Assembly: GCA_026705345.1 (NCBI GenBank)
Contig: JAPPAV010000025.1
Coordinates: forward strand, 1-37,850
DNA: 37,850 nucleotides
Reading direction: 5' to 3'
From: Gammaproteobacteria bacterium
GTDB taxonomy: Bacteria > Pseudomonadota > Gammaproteobacteria > Pseudomonadales > Azotimanducaceae
Below are positions 7,891 to 16,448 of this stretch, in pieces (position 1 is the stretch's first letter; every line of letters starts with the position of its first letter). The position numbers and the translations under genes were made by a program. The notes beneath the pieces were generated by a model that was not told the DNA's origin, made no database searches, and saw nothing but the letters and a program-made list of their open reading frames with translations.

Positions 7891-10335
7891 TCAAAGACTC
7901 TGGAACAGGTCGCTTTGCACGACCTCGTGAATGATGGAACGGACGGGATAGCCGCGATCCGCAACCGAGGTCACGATGCGGTGGACTTCGTCCCTGTCCG
8001 CAAACTCGACCTCAGCACCCGTCGCCAGCGTGATCAGTTGCGAGGCGAAGTGACGGGCGATCTGGCCGAGTTCCTTGTCGAGCAGGATCGCCTTGTACTC
8101 CTCGATGTCGGCGAACGCATCGCCCGTAGGGGTGACGCCGCTCGGATCGACGGGCGGACCCTTGCCGTAGGGCCGGGGCACCGAGAAGTCTCCAAACTTC
8201 GTCTCGCCCCGGGACGCCCGGTAGTTCTTGCGGAAGCCGCCGATGGGATCGAACGACTCGAGAGCGAAGCCCGGCGGATCGATGGACTGGTGGCAGCTGT
8301 TGCAAACCGCGTTGGCGCGGTGGGCCGTCAACTGCTCGCGGATCGTCGTGGTTCCGCGGATGTCCGGCTCGAGACCTTCAATCCCCGGCGGGGGCGGCGG
8401 CGCCGGCCGTCCCAGGATGTTGGCTAGTACGAAGTTGCCCCGGGGAACCGGCGAGGTCACCGTCCCGTTGGCGGTGATCTTGTGGATGCTGGCGTGGGTC
8501 AGCAGTCCGCCGCGCGGACTGTCCGCCGCCAACTCGACGCGGCGCATCTGCTGCCCCTTGATGCCAGGGATGCCGTAGTGCTCGGCTAGACGGCGGTTGA
8601 CGTACGTGAAGTCCGCGTCAATCAGACCGCCGACGCCGTGGTTCTCGTCGATTAGTTCCTTGAGGAAAAGTTCGGTCTCCGCCGCCATCGCCTTGCCCAG
8701 GCGGTCGTCGTATTCCGGGTAGAGGCCGCCATCCGGCGTCGTCTGGTTCATTTCGTAGAGCCGGAACGCCTGACCGGCAAAATCCTTCACGAAACGCTGC
8801 GACCGGTCGTCGTCGAGCATCCGGTCGACCTGGGCCGCGAGCACATGGGGTTCCGAGAGTTTCCCGCTCCCGGCGAGCTCGAACAGTTCGTCGTCCGGCA
8901 TGCTGCGCCACAGGAAATAGGAGAGCCTCGCGGCTAGCGCGAAGTCGTCCAGCGGACCGGCGGAAGCCGTTTGGTAGAGGAATGGCGGCGCACTCAGGAT
9001 CGCCCGCATCGGCACGCGGGCCGCCTCGACGAGGGGTGCGCCGGCGGCCAGCGACGGAGCCGCCAAGCTGGCATAGGCCTCGGCTTCGCCGTCCTTCAAC
9101 GGTCGGCGAAAGGCGCGCGTCGCGAACTCCCTGACGATGTCGAGGACATGCTCTTCCGAGGCTCTTGTCGACAGAACCTGTCCGGTCTCGTCGAAGTCGA
9201 GCCCCGGCAGCAGACGCCGGGTGCCCTCGGGCGGCCATTCGTCGATCAGCGGACCCTCCACCGTCAGGGACTTGATGGCAACGCCCTCGCCCTTGTAGTT
9301 CGCGACGGTCTTGTCCGGCGCGAAATAGTTGACGTAGTCACCGGGCGGCCGGTCGAGTTCGGCCACCGAAGGCGCCAACAGATCGCCCGGGCGCATGAAG
9401 GTGGTCACCTCCACCGTTCTCGCGGTGTCGTCCAAGAGATCGAAGGTCCCGATCAGGTCATCGAGCGATGCCACGACGCCCTGCTTGATGCCCTGGTAGA
9501 GGGTCAGCACCACCGGCGTATCCGCCTGGTAGGGCTTGGCGTCCATGGTGACACGGTACCGACCGGGATACGGCACGGCATAGCCCTCGGCCTCCGTGTG
9601 CAGCATGTACGTGGAGCCGGCGTCGTAGAACATCACGACGCGGTCGTCGACCCGTTTCGTGATGCCCCCGCCGAGGATCTTTGCCGTGTGCATGAAGTTC
9701 ATGTAACCGGATTTGGCGTACTGGATGTCACGCCGCGTGGTCTCCGGCCGCGGACCCAGCACGAGGGCGGCATCCAACGCCCTGTCCGCCGCCTCGAGAT
9801 AGCTGCGCACGTGCAGCGCCGAAATCCCCTGCTTGGCCGCGACCGTGTCGAAACCGCCGGTATCGGCTTCCGCCGGCAGGTTCTGGATGAGATCCATCCC
9901 TTGGGCTTCGTCGAGCCCGAGAAGATCACCGATGCTGTAGGCGTACTCCAGCCGGGTAAGTCGTCTCAAGGGGGTTCGTTGCCCGCTTCGAGCCGCGAGA
10001 TTGGCTTCGAACAGCAATTCCTTCATCGACGCAAGCGCCGTCGCCAGTTCGTCGGGTTCGGGCATAAGCGCGCCAGCGGGTGGCATCTCGCCGTTTTCGA
10101 GGCGTTCGTAAACCCGGGCCCAAGCCCCGAAGGTCGCGGGGTCGGTGAGATCGTAGCCGAGCCCGGCCAAGTCGAGCGGTGCCAGGATCGTGCCGGTGTG
10201 GCAGGCGATGCAGTGCTTCTGAACGAGCGGCGCCACCTCCGCCTCGAACGCGTGGGCTGGATGGACGAGCGCTAGCCCGGCAAGCACGGCGGTCAGGCGG
10301 ATTGGTGCAGGTTCGCCGACCCGTCTCGAACCCAT
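7891..10335 (-). CDS. DUF1592/DUF1588/DUF1585-type cytochrome c protein
   Basis: An 814-residue exported protein with a signal peptide at about 10-29 and two c-type heme motifs: CIACH at 42-46 near the N-terminus and CNSCH at 678-682 in the C-terminal DUF1588/DUF1585 region. Between them are stretches typical of DUF1587 (RLTRLEYAYSIGDLLG), DUF1595 and DUF1592 (LAARLSYFLWRSMPDDEL). These planctomycete-type multi-domain proteins usually sit directly upstream of a DUF1552 gene, exactly as here. They are thought to be periplasmic electron-transfer or oxidative enzymes, but no substrate is known. The ATG has a GGGAGG site six bases upstream. Confidence 0.9.
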   Translation of the reverse strand: MGSRRVGEPAPIRLTAVLAGLALVHPAHAFEAEVAPLVQKHCIACHTGTILAPLDLAGLGYDLTDPATFGAWARVYERLENGEMPPAGALMPEPDELATALASMKELLFEANLAARSGQRTPLRRLTRLEYAYSIGDLLGLDEAQGMDLIQNLPAEADTGGFDTVAAKQGISALHVRSYLEAADRALDAALVLGPRPETTRRDIQYAKSGYMNFMHTAKILGGGITKRVDDRVVMFYDAGSTYMLHTEAEGYAVPYPGRYRVTMDAKPYQADTPVVLTLYQGIKQGVVASLDDLIGTFDLLDDTARTVEVTTFMRPGDLLAPSVAELDRPPGDYVNYFAPDKTVANYKGEGVAIKSLTVEGPLIDEWPPEGTRRLLPGLDFDETGQVLSTRASEEHVLDIVREFATRAFRRPLKDGEAEAYASLAAPSLAAGAPLVEAARVPMRAILSAPPFLYQTASAGPLDDFALAARLSYFLWRSMPDDELFELAGSGKLSEPHVLAAQVDRMLDDDRSQRFVKDFAGQAFRLYEMNQTTPDGGLYPEYDDRLGKAMAAETELFLKELIDENHGVGGLIDADFTYVNRRLAEHYGIPGIKGQQMRRVELAADSPRGGLLTHASIHKITANGTVTSPVPRGNFVLANILGRPAPPPPPGIEGLEPDIRGTTTIREQLTAHRANAVCNSCHQSIDPPGFALESFDPIGGFRKNYRASRGETKFGDFSVPRPYGKGPPVDPSGVTPTGDAFADIEEYKAILLDKELGQIARHFASQLITLATGAEVEFADRDEVHRIVTSVADRGYPVRSIIHEVVQSDLFQSL

Positions 10336-10435
10336 CGTCGACCTCCCACGCAGCCTAGGTTCCGGCGTCCAACGTCCCGACCCTCAAGAGTGCCACCACT
10401 CGGGCAGCATTGCCATTGCGACGCCGCGGCACGAA

Positions 10436-10532
10436 CCGTAGGGGACGGGCTTGTCCCGTCCCGTTTCCCCGGCAACGGCAAGCCGGCGCGGGCGGGGGCG
10501 CGCCCTTCGGGCGCGATAGCCCCGCCCCTACG
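10436..10532. repeat. composite palindromic element
   Basis: It opens with CCGTAGGGG and the ACGGG-stem hairpin and closes with a reverse-oriented arm ending CCCCTACG. The second hairpin has an extra GCGCGCCC/GGGCGCG insert in place of the ACAAG loop. The right end gives the TAG stop of the HipA remnant. Confidence 0.85.
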
Positions 10533-10824
10533 AACGACCGCCGAAACGGCCCAAGAGTGTTCGAACGCGATCGCGAACCAACGCTGCGACGCGCTCCGAG
10601 ACAGGGTGCGGCTTTTCGACATCGTCGATCTTCGCGAGGGTAGTCTCCAGCAGTTCGAGTGCTCGGCGCAGGACCAGCGGAGCGCCGAGTCCTGCTTCGA
10701 CTGAAAGTCGACGGAGGTCATTCGGCGCGACCTGATCCGCAATATGCTGTCCGCCCAGGCGCATCGCCATCCTGCGGGCAAGCTCCGGATAGAAAGCCGT
10801 ACTCACGAGGTCGTAGAGCGGCAA
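10528..10824 (-). pseudogene. HipA-like kinase, C-terminal remnant
   Basis: About 98 codons that match only the C-terminal helical end of HipA-type serine/threonine kinases (PLYDLVSTAFYPEL, then MAMRLGGQ and a block ending in VLRRALELLE). The kinase core, the N-subdomain and any HipB partner are absent. Homology begins immediately after the stop of the enoyl-CoA hydratase gene, and the frame ends at the TAG of a palindromic element, so the fragment fills the gap between two unrelated sequences. The only available start is a TTG three bases past that stop; translation is doubtful. Identification rests on pattern recognition of the family tail. Confidence 0.65.
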
Positions 10825-10825
10825 T

Positions 10826-11710
10826 TCAGTCCGCTTTGCCGCGGAATCCCTCGTTGCCTTGGTAGGGAGCGTCCCGGGTCGTGAAGGCGTGCTTCAGGCC
10901 GCCTTCGCGGATCGACTCGCCGAAGCTGTAGGTCCACTCGGTCATCTGCGCCAACGCGTCCTGCTCGGTGGCACTGCGCACCGACGAGTAGATGCCCATG
11001 TTCTCGTAGAAGCGGTTCATGGTGAGCTTCAGCACCGCCAGGTGGTCCGCGGAACCGTTGGCGATCCGTTCGGCGAACTCGATGGTGTTGGCATCGAGTT
11101 CTTCCTTCGGCCAGGCGTAGTTGATCATCTCCACTTCCGCCGCTTCGGCACCGGTCATGTTGTCGCCGGTGTAGTAGTACTCCTTGGCCTTGCGCATGCT
11201 GAGCACCAGCGGCCAGATGCAGCCGTTGCGAGCCGTGCCGAGGCCGCGCAGGCCCGGGTGGCCGATCTGCGTGTCTTCGGCCGCGACAACGAGGTCCGCC
11301 ATCATCGCCAGTTCGCAACCGCCCGCGAGCGCGTAGCCGTGCAGTTGAGTAATTGTGATCTTCGCCATGTTCCACAGGTACATCTGCACGTCGGTGATCT
11401 GCTGCATGGACGTGCGAACGTTCATCATCAACGTGCGTCGTTTCGCATCGACGGTCTGGTATGTGCGCTCGCCCGGCCGCCGTTCGCGACCGGGTGTTAA
11501 GTCGTAGCCGGCACTGAAACAGCGTCCCGCGCCGCGGATGATAATGACCCGGCAGCTTTGGTCCGCCTCCAGATCGTGCAGGCAGTCGTTGAGTTCGGTG
11601 AAGAGTTCGCCCGTCAAGGCGTTCATCTTCTCCGGCCGGTTCAAGGTGATCCGCGCCAACCGGTCTTCCGTGCCGAGGCGCTCCAGGATGAGCGTGTTGT
11701 AGTCCGCCAT
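10826..11710 (-). CDS. enoyl-CoA hydratase/isomerase (crotonase) family protein
   Basis: A 294-residue crotonase-fold protein. The oxyanion-hole elements are visible as FSAGYD at 65-70 and GYALAGGCEL at 125-134, followed by GHPGLRG. Family members act on acyl-CoA thioesters in fatty-acid or aromatic degradation. The C-terminal end (RDAPYQGNEGFRGK) is typical of the subgroup, so the gene looks complete. The ATG at 11710 has GGGAGG five bases upstream; the open frame extends 19 codons further without such a site. No acyl-CoA ligase or dehydrogenase is adjacent, so the pathway is undefined. It is divergent from the 2-hydroxyacid dehydrogenase. Confidence 0.9.
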   Translation of the reverse strand: MADYNTLILERLGTEDRLARITLNRPEKMNALTGELFTELNDCLHDLEADQSCRVIIIRGAGRCFSAGYDLTPGRERRPGERTYQTVDAKRRTLMMNVRTSMQQITDVQMYLWNMAKITITQLHGYALAGGCELAMMADLVVAAEDTQIGHPGLRGLGTARNGCIWPLVLSMRKAKEYYYTGDNMTGAEAAEVEMINYAWPKEELDANTIEFAERIANGSADHLAVLKLTMNRFYENMGIYSSVRSATEQDALAQMTEWTYSFGESIREGGLKHAFTTRDAPYQGNEGFRGKAD

Positions 11711-11846
11711 GCGGTCCTCCCAAGTCCTATGTTCCAGGACAGCCCTGAGTGGGTGTCCCCTTGGCAAAAAGCATAAGCGCGTGGGTCGAAGAGGTCACGA
11801 GGCGGTGCAGTTGTTACGCTTAGGTTAATTTCCCGAGGGGGTCACC

Positions 11847-12851
11847 ATGCGGCACAAGGTAATCCTCGACCCGGCGTTCCGCCGCATGGACGAGATCTTC
11901 CATCCCGACGACCTATTGCGTCTGCGTGCGGTGTGCGACGTGGTCTGGGGCAAGGACGAGCCCATGCCACGCGAGCTGATCGAACGAGAGTGTCGCGACG
12001 CCTTCGCCATCGTCACCACGCGGTGGCGCTACGGCGAACTCGCCGATTTGCCGAAGCTGCGCGCGATCATGGAGGTCGGCGGTCGGCACCCGAGTCCCGC
12101 CGTCATCGACTACGACTACTGCCGGGCAAACGGCATCCGGGTGTTGAGTTGCGCACCGGCGTTCGGCCCGATGGTCGCCGAGATGGCGCTCGGCATGGCC
12201 ATTGACGCCGCCCGCCAGATCACCGCCGGTCACGAGGCGTTTCGGAACGGTGACGAGAAGTATCTCTGGGACGGCAACGAGGGGACGTTCACGCTCTACG
12301 GCGAAACGGTCGGATTCGTCGGGTTCGGCGGCCTCGCCCAACGCCTCAAACCGCTGATCGAGCCGTTCGGTTGCCGCCTGCTCGCCTACGACCCGTGGCG
12401 CACCGACCAGTTCCTGAAGGACCAGGGCGCGGAACCCTTCGGGCTCCACGACCTGTTGTCACGAGCGCGGGTGATCTTCGTCTTGGCGATTCCCTCCACC
12501 GAGAACAGGGCGCAGATCGGTGCCCGCGAACTGGCGCTGATCCGTCGCGACGCCGTGTTCGTGTTGATAAGCCGTTCACACGTGGTCGACTTCGAAGCGC
12601 TCACGACGGCGCTGACCGAAGGTCGGTTCAGGGCGGCGATCGACGTGTTTCCTCAGGAGCCTATGCCGGCAGACCACCCGATTCGGCGTGCGCCCAAGGT
12701 CGTGCTCTCCGCCCATCGGGCCGGCAGCGTCGTCGGCGACTCGAACCTCATCGGCCGCATGGTGGTGGACGACTTGGAAGCCATGGCTCACGGCCTGCCG
12801 CCGTGGCAAATGCAGGTGGCAGAGCCGGAGATCGTGGCACGGTTGCCCTAG
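11847..12851 (+). CDS. D-isomer-specific 2-hydroxyacid dehydrogenase family protein
   Basis: A 334-residue NAD(P)-dependent dehydrogenase. The Rossmann motif is at 157-164 (FVGFGGLA) and the cofactor-ribose Asp is D182 in YDPW. The catalytic triad is readable as R243, E271 (FPQEPM) and H290 (SAHRAGS). These enzymes interconvert 2-keto acids and D-2-hydroxy acids. Substrate is unknown. A GAGGGGG ribosome-binding site lies five bases before the ATG. Confidence 0.9.
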   Translation: MRHKVILDPAFRRMDEIFHPDDLLRLRAVCDVVWGKDEPMPRELIERECRDAFAIVTTRWRYGELADLPKLRAIMEVGGRHPSPAVIDYDYCRANGIRVLSCAPAFGPMVAEMALGMAIDAARQITAGHEAFRNGDEKYLWDGNEGTFTLYGETVGFVGFGGLAQRLKPLIEPFGCRLLAYDPWRTDQFLKDQGAEPFGLHDLLSRARVIFVLAIPSTENRAQIGARELALIRRDAVFVLISRSHVVDFEALTTALTEGRFRAAIDVFPQEPMPADHPIRRAPKVVLSAHRAGSVVGDSNLIGRMVVDDLEAMAHGLPPWQMQVAEPEIVARLP

Positions 12852-12874
12852 CGGCTCGAGGGCACAGCGAACGG

Positions 12875-13138
12875 TCAACTCGGCGGCAATTCGTCGCCCG
12901 GCACAGGTGGGACGTCGGGCGCATCGTTGAGATGGTGCTCCAACGCCCCGGGCTTTGCCATGGCGGCTCTTCGGCCAAGGAACTCGCTTGCAACTTCAAC
13001 AGCACCCACCTTCTGCGCCACGGCGACGGTGATCCATTGGTTGAGTGACACGCCATCGTCTTTGGCAAGACGCACGACCGTCTCCTTCAGCGAAGCAGGC
13101 AGTTTCAGCGGATACTTGTAGCGCGGGGTCTCACTCAT
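12875..13138 (-). CDS. ribbon-helix-helix (HicB-like) antitoxin
   Basis: An 87-residue protein. The N-terminal part, YPLKLPASLKETVVRLAKDD followed by GVSLNQWITVAVAQKVGA, is the classic Arc/MetJ-type ribbon-helix-helix DNA-binding domain of toxin-antitoxin regulators; the tail is Pro-rich and probably disordered, as in antitoxins. Its ATG overlaps by four bases (ATGA) the stop of an upstream PIN toxin remnant, so it derives from a PIN/RHH toxin-antitoxin operon whose toxin is now broken. Whether it still represses its promoter cannot be told. Confidence 0.8.
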   Translation of the reverse strand: MSETPRYKYPLKLPASLKETVVRLAKDDGVSLNQWITVAVAQKVGAVEVASEFLGRRAAMAKPGALEHHLNDAPDVPPVPGDELPPS

Positions 13139-13392
13139 TCTTCTTGACTCCTGACGATCTCGCCGGGTGTGGTCACTTCAATACCCGGAGCCCGGGCCGG
13201 TTCGAAATCCCGAGTGTTGTGCGTGACGATGAAATCGGCTTCACCGTTGAGCGCGACCTCCAACACCATTCCGTCGTCGGCATCATGCAGAGACGGCCGA
13301 GTCTTGAGAGGCACGTCGACCGGCTCGGCACCGTACAGACATCTCCTAGGATGTCAACGCATACAAACCAACGTCGGAGCGTCCATCGCTTC
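13135..13392 (-). pseudogene. PIN-domain toxin, 5'-truncated and interrupted
   Basis: Reading upstream from the TGA that overlaps the antitoxin start gives a clean PIN C-terminal half: RPSLHDADDGMVLEVALNG, then EADFIVTHNTRDF, with the late acidic residues of the family (DADD and the D of RDF). Continuing upstream, the frame meets a TGA at 13354-13356, and beyond it only a weak partial match (HVPEEAMDAPTLVC) before another stop. The N-terminal strand with the first catalytic Asp is absent. This is therefore a decayed RNase toxin. It accounts for most of the 340-base gap between the antitoxin and the next gene. Confidence 0.6.
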
Positions 13393-13479
13393 CTCGGGGA
13401 CATGGACAGTCGGGGGACGTCACAACTTGGTGCGCTGTTGGTACGCTAATAGCGCGACTTAGCCCCAATCAGGAGCAAC

Positions 13480-14394
13480 ATGAAGAAAGCGCTGACGGTC
13501 CTAGGTTTCGTTGTCGCGATCTGCATGGGTCCGTTGGGAGGCTACTGGGCCCAAGAATGGGCTAAAGAAAAAGCCGACTGGAGGCAGCATCACCCCATCA
13601 CCGAAATCACCGTCAACGGCGTAGAGAGGAAATACCACCTCTTCGTGCCGACGAGTTCGCAGGAACGCCCCATGTCGCTCGTGGTGATGCTGATGGGTGG
13701 TGACGCGGGGAGTTGGAAGTTCCCGCAACAGGGCAAATGGGAGGAACTGGCGGAAACCGAGGGGATGGTCATCGCCTTCCCGGTAGGAAAACTGTTCCCG
13801 CCGAACGAAAGCGCATGGCAACTGAATACCCATTCACAGGCGCGCCATGACATCGACTTCATGGCGGCCATGATCGATGACATCTCAGCCAGCCACGCGA
13901 TCGACTCAAGGCGGGTCTTCGCAGTTGGCTACTCGCTGGGCTCCATGTTCTCCTACGAACTCGCGTGCCAGATGAGCGAGCGTTTCGCGGCAATAGCCTC
14001 GTTCGCCGGCACCATGCCGGTCTCGCCGAAGTCCTGTGATCCACAACGCAACGTCCCCCTCATGCACATCCACGGCGTGAAAGATCCCATCATCTCGTAC
14101 GAGCACGCATGGGACTGGAAAGACTGGGACTCTGTCGGAACGATGCGGGACATCCCGAGCTTGGTTCAATTCTGGCGCGATCGATACAACTGCCAAGAGG
14201 AACGCCGGGTCGTGTCCGAGAGTCGCGTCCACCTCGTCTACGATTCGTGCGAACAGGGAGCGCGGGTCGAGCACTATCGACTCGAAACGGTAGGGCATGA
14301 ATGGCCGGAAACCCTGCGCGGCGTTTCGACCCATGAAGTCATCTGGTCGTTCTTCAGCGATTTCACGACACGCCAGCGCGTCGACGATGGATAA
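13480..14394 (+). CDS. exported PHB-depolymerase/LpqC-type esterase
   Basis: A 304-residue alpha/beta hydrolase with an N-terminal hydrophobic signal or anchor segment (about 4-22). The nucleophile elbow is GYSLGSM with S152; downstream HGVKDP carries the likely Asp and GHEWPE the His. The arrangement (FVPTSS ... LVVMLMGGDAGSW ... AFPVG) matches the polyhydroxybutyrate depolymerase/feruloyl esterase family, which cleaves extracellular esters. The ATG has AGGAG four bases upstream. It lies 58 bases before the PQQ dehydrogenase start on the same strand, so the two may be co-transcribed. Confidence 0.85.
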   Translation: MKKALTVLGFVVAICMGPLGGYWAQEWAKEKADWRQHHPITEITVNGVERKYHLFVPTSSQERPMSLVVMLMGGDAGSWKFPQQGKWEELAETEGMVIAFPVGKLFPPNESAWQLNTHSQARHDIDFMAAMIDDISASHAIDSRRVFAVGYSLGSMFSYELACQMSERFAAIASFAGTMPVSPKSCDPQRNVPLMHIHGVKDPIISYEHAWDWKDWDSVGTMRDIPSLVQFWRDRYNCQEERRVVSESRVHLVYDSCEQGARVEHYRLETVGHEWPETLRGVSTHEVIWSFFSDFTTRQRVDDG

Positions 14395-14451
14395 AGGAAC
14401 ACCGCATGGTTGGTGACGACCACACTGACCAGCAGACTGAGGAGAATTCCA

Positions 14452-16359
14452 TTGCTACCTACACGTCTTGATCGGTCGAGGCGACTCGTTGCCAGGGCCG
14501 CGTTGGCAGCAGTACTCGGTGCCGGAAATAGCTTCTCGTCCGAAACAGCCGACAGCTGGCCCCACTACGGCGGTTCGCTTGGCGGCGACCGCTATGCCGC
14601 CCCTTCGGGGATAACCCCGGAGAGCGTCGGACGTCTCTCGCGCGCGTGGGTCTACAGAACCGGCGACGGTAAATCATCGAAGTTCCAGGCTACGCCGATC
14701 GTCGTCGGGGGCAAGCTGATCGCCTCCACGGGTTTCAACCGCGTGTTCGCCTTGGATGCGGCCACGGGTACGGAGATCTGGACGTTCGACCCGCAGGTTG
14801 ACCGTCCGGACTCGTATAGCGAGTCGTATACATCCCGCGGCGTGTCGGCCTGGCGGGATGCAGCTACCGACCCGGGACCATGCCGCACACGGGTCTTCCT
14901 AGGAACCCTCGATGCCCGGCTCTTTGCACTCGATGCCGACACGGGCGTTCCATGCGCCGACTTTGGCGAGCGCGGCGTAGTCGATCTGTCGGCCGGCGTC
15001 CCGCGGTACGACAAGCGCGACTATTCCGTGACGTCGCCAACCACGGTGGTCGGAGACCTCGTCATCGTGGGTTCCGCCGTCGGCGACAACGGCGCGGCGG
15101 AGCTCGCGCCCGGCGTTGTCCGGGCCTACAACGTGCGCGACGGCTCTCTCGTTTGGGCCTGGGATCCCGTGCCCCGCTCGGACGATCATCCGGGCGCCGA
15201 CAGCTGGGCGAGGGTCCAGGACAACCGTACCGGCGGAGCCAACGTGTGGAGCGTCATGGCCGCCGACCCCGGGCGGGACCTGGTTTTCCTCCCCACGACA
15301 TCGCCTTCGCCGGATTTCTATGGCGGCAAACGTTTAGGGCACAACGCCTTCGCAAACTCGGTGGTTGCCCTCCGGGCATCCAGGGGCGAGTTCGTGTGGG
15401 GCTATCAGACCGTCCGCCATGACCTGTGGGACTACGACCTCGCCTCCCAGCCGCTTCTGTTCGAACACACGGCTCGGGACGGCACGAACCGTTCTGCCCT
15501 CGCCCAGGCGACCAAGACAGGTTTCGTGTTCGTGCTGGACCGGGCGAGCGGCGAGCCGCTTCACCCGGTGGAGGAGCGGGCCGTGCCGCGGAGCGACGTT
15601 CCCGGGGAGGAAGCTGCCCGGACGCAACCGTTCCCGAAACTGCGGTTGCACGACACCGATGCGCGACCGCTTCGGTTCTGGGGCCTTACGAAGGAACACC
15701 GAGCAGCATGTCAGAGACTCATGGAAGGGGTGCGCTACGAGGGCATTTTCACGCCGCCGAGCCTCGAAGGCACGATGCTCTATCCGGGCAACCCCGGCGG
15801 CACCAATTGGGGTTCGATGGCCTACGACCGCGGTTCGCGCATCGGCTACCTGGCCGTGGCCCGTTTGCCCACCATCGTCAAGCTGATACCACGCGATCGG
15901 TATGGCGCGGCCAGCCGCAAAGGCACGCTGAACGGGAAATCAGCGCAACACACCTCTCAGTCCGGCACGCCCTACGGGATGGCGCGCACGGAGCTGACCC
16001 ACAATGGTCAGCCCTGCCTCCAAGGCCCCTGGGCGACGCTCGCGGCTGTCGACTTGGATGGCGGCGAGGTTCTGTGGGAACAACCCGTGGGCACGTTCAG
16101 AAGCGGCGGTCCGATGGTCACCGAGGGTGGTGTCGTGTTCTTGGCAACATCCTCGACGCTGCGGGCCTATGACGGAAGCGGGGGCAACGAGCTATGGACC
16201 GGGGCGCTGCCCGCCGGCGCGCATTCAACCCCCATGGGATACCGGCATCGCGGCATGGACTACGTCGTGATCACAGCGGGCGGGCATCTCGTCGAGGGCG
16301 AGGGGCGCGGCGACTACGTGGTTGCATTCCGGTTGGCTACGGAAGCCGCCGGACCGTAG
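14452..16359 (+). CDS. PQQ-dependent (quinoprotein) dehydrogenase
   Basis: An eight-bladed propeller quinoprotein of about 635 residues, without a heme motif. Typical blade sequences are GGKLIASTGFNRVFALDAAT, FALDADTG and LAAVDLDGGEVLW; HDLWDYDLASQP is the characteristic family block. It resembles the periplasmic domain of membrane glucose dehydrogenase, so it probably oxidises an alcohol or sugar in the periplasm and passes electrons to the respiratory chain. The open frame runs back to 14410, but the TTG at 14452 has GAGGAG seven bases upstream and directly precedes a basic-plus-hydrophobic signal sequence. It ends in CCGTAG at a degenerate palindromic element. Confidence 0.85.
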   Translation: MLPTRLDRSRRLVARAALAAVLGAGNSFSSETADSWPHYGGSLGGDRYAAPSGITPESVGRLSRAWVYRTGDGKSSKFQATPIVVGGKLIASTGFNRVFALDAATGTEIWTFDPQVDRPDSYSESYTSRGVSAWRDAATDPGPCRTRVFLGTLDARLFALDADTGVPCADFGERGVVDLSAGVPRYDKRDYSVTSPTTVVGDLVIVGSAVGDNGAAELAPGVVRAYNVRDGSLVWAWDPVPRSDDHPGADSWARVQDNRTGGANVWSVMAADPGRDLVFLPTTSPSPDFYGGKRLGHNAFANSVVALRASRGEFVWGYQTVRHDLWDYDLASQPLLFEHTARDGTNRSALAQATKTGFVFVLDRASGEPLHPVEERAVPRSDVPGEEAARTQPFPKLRLHDTDARPLRFWGLTKEHRAACQRLMEGVRYEGIFTPPSLEGTMLYPGNPGGTNWGSMAYDRGSRIGYLAVARLPTIVKLIPRDRYGAASRKGTLNGKSAQHTSQSGTPYGMARTELTHNGQPCLQGPWATLAAVDLDGGEVLWEQPVGTFRSGGPMVTEGGVVFLATSSTLRAYDGSGGNELWTGALPAGAHSTPMGYRHRGMDYVVITAGGHLVEGEGRGDYVVAFRLATEAAGP

Positions 16360-16393
16360 CGCCCTGGCGGGTGCGATAGGGTCGCCCCCACGA
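16353..16393. repeat. degenerate palindromic element
   Basis: It keeps the CCGTAG left end and a GGGTCGCCCC-CACG right end, but the hairpin arms have decayed. The left end holds the TAG stop of the PQQ dehydrogenase. Confidence 0.45.
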
Positions 16394-16448
16394 TTCTCAT
16401 CATGTGATTCAATGGGTTGAGGGTTCGTTCAATGGAAGGAGACAGCAA

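Noticed and set aside
8971-10275. 434-codon plus-strand open frame
   Set aside because: It is antisense to the clearly coding DUF1592-type gene; its translation is Arg/His/Val-rich without domain patterns, a shadow of high-GC third positions.
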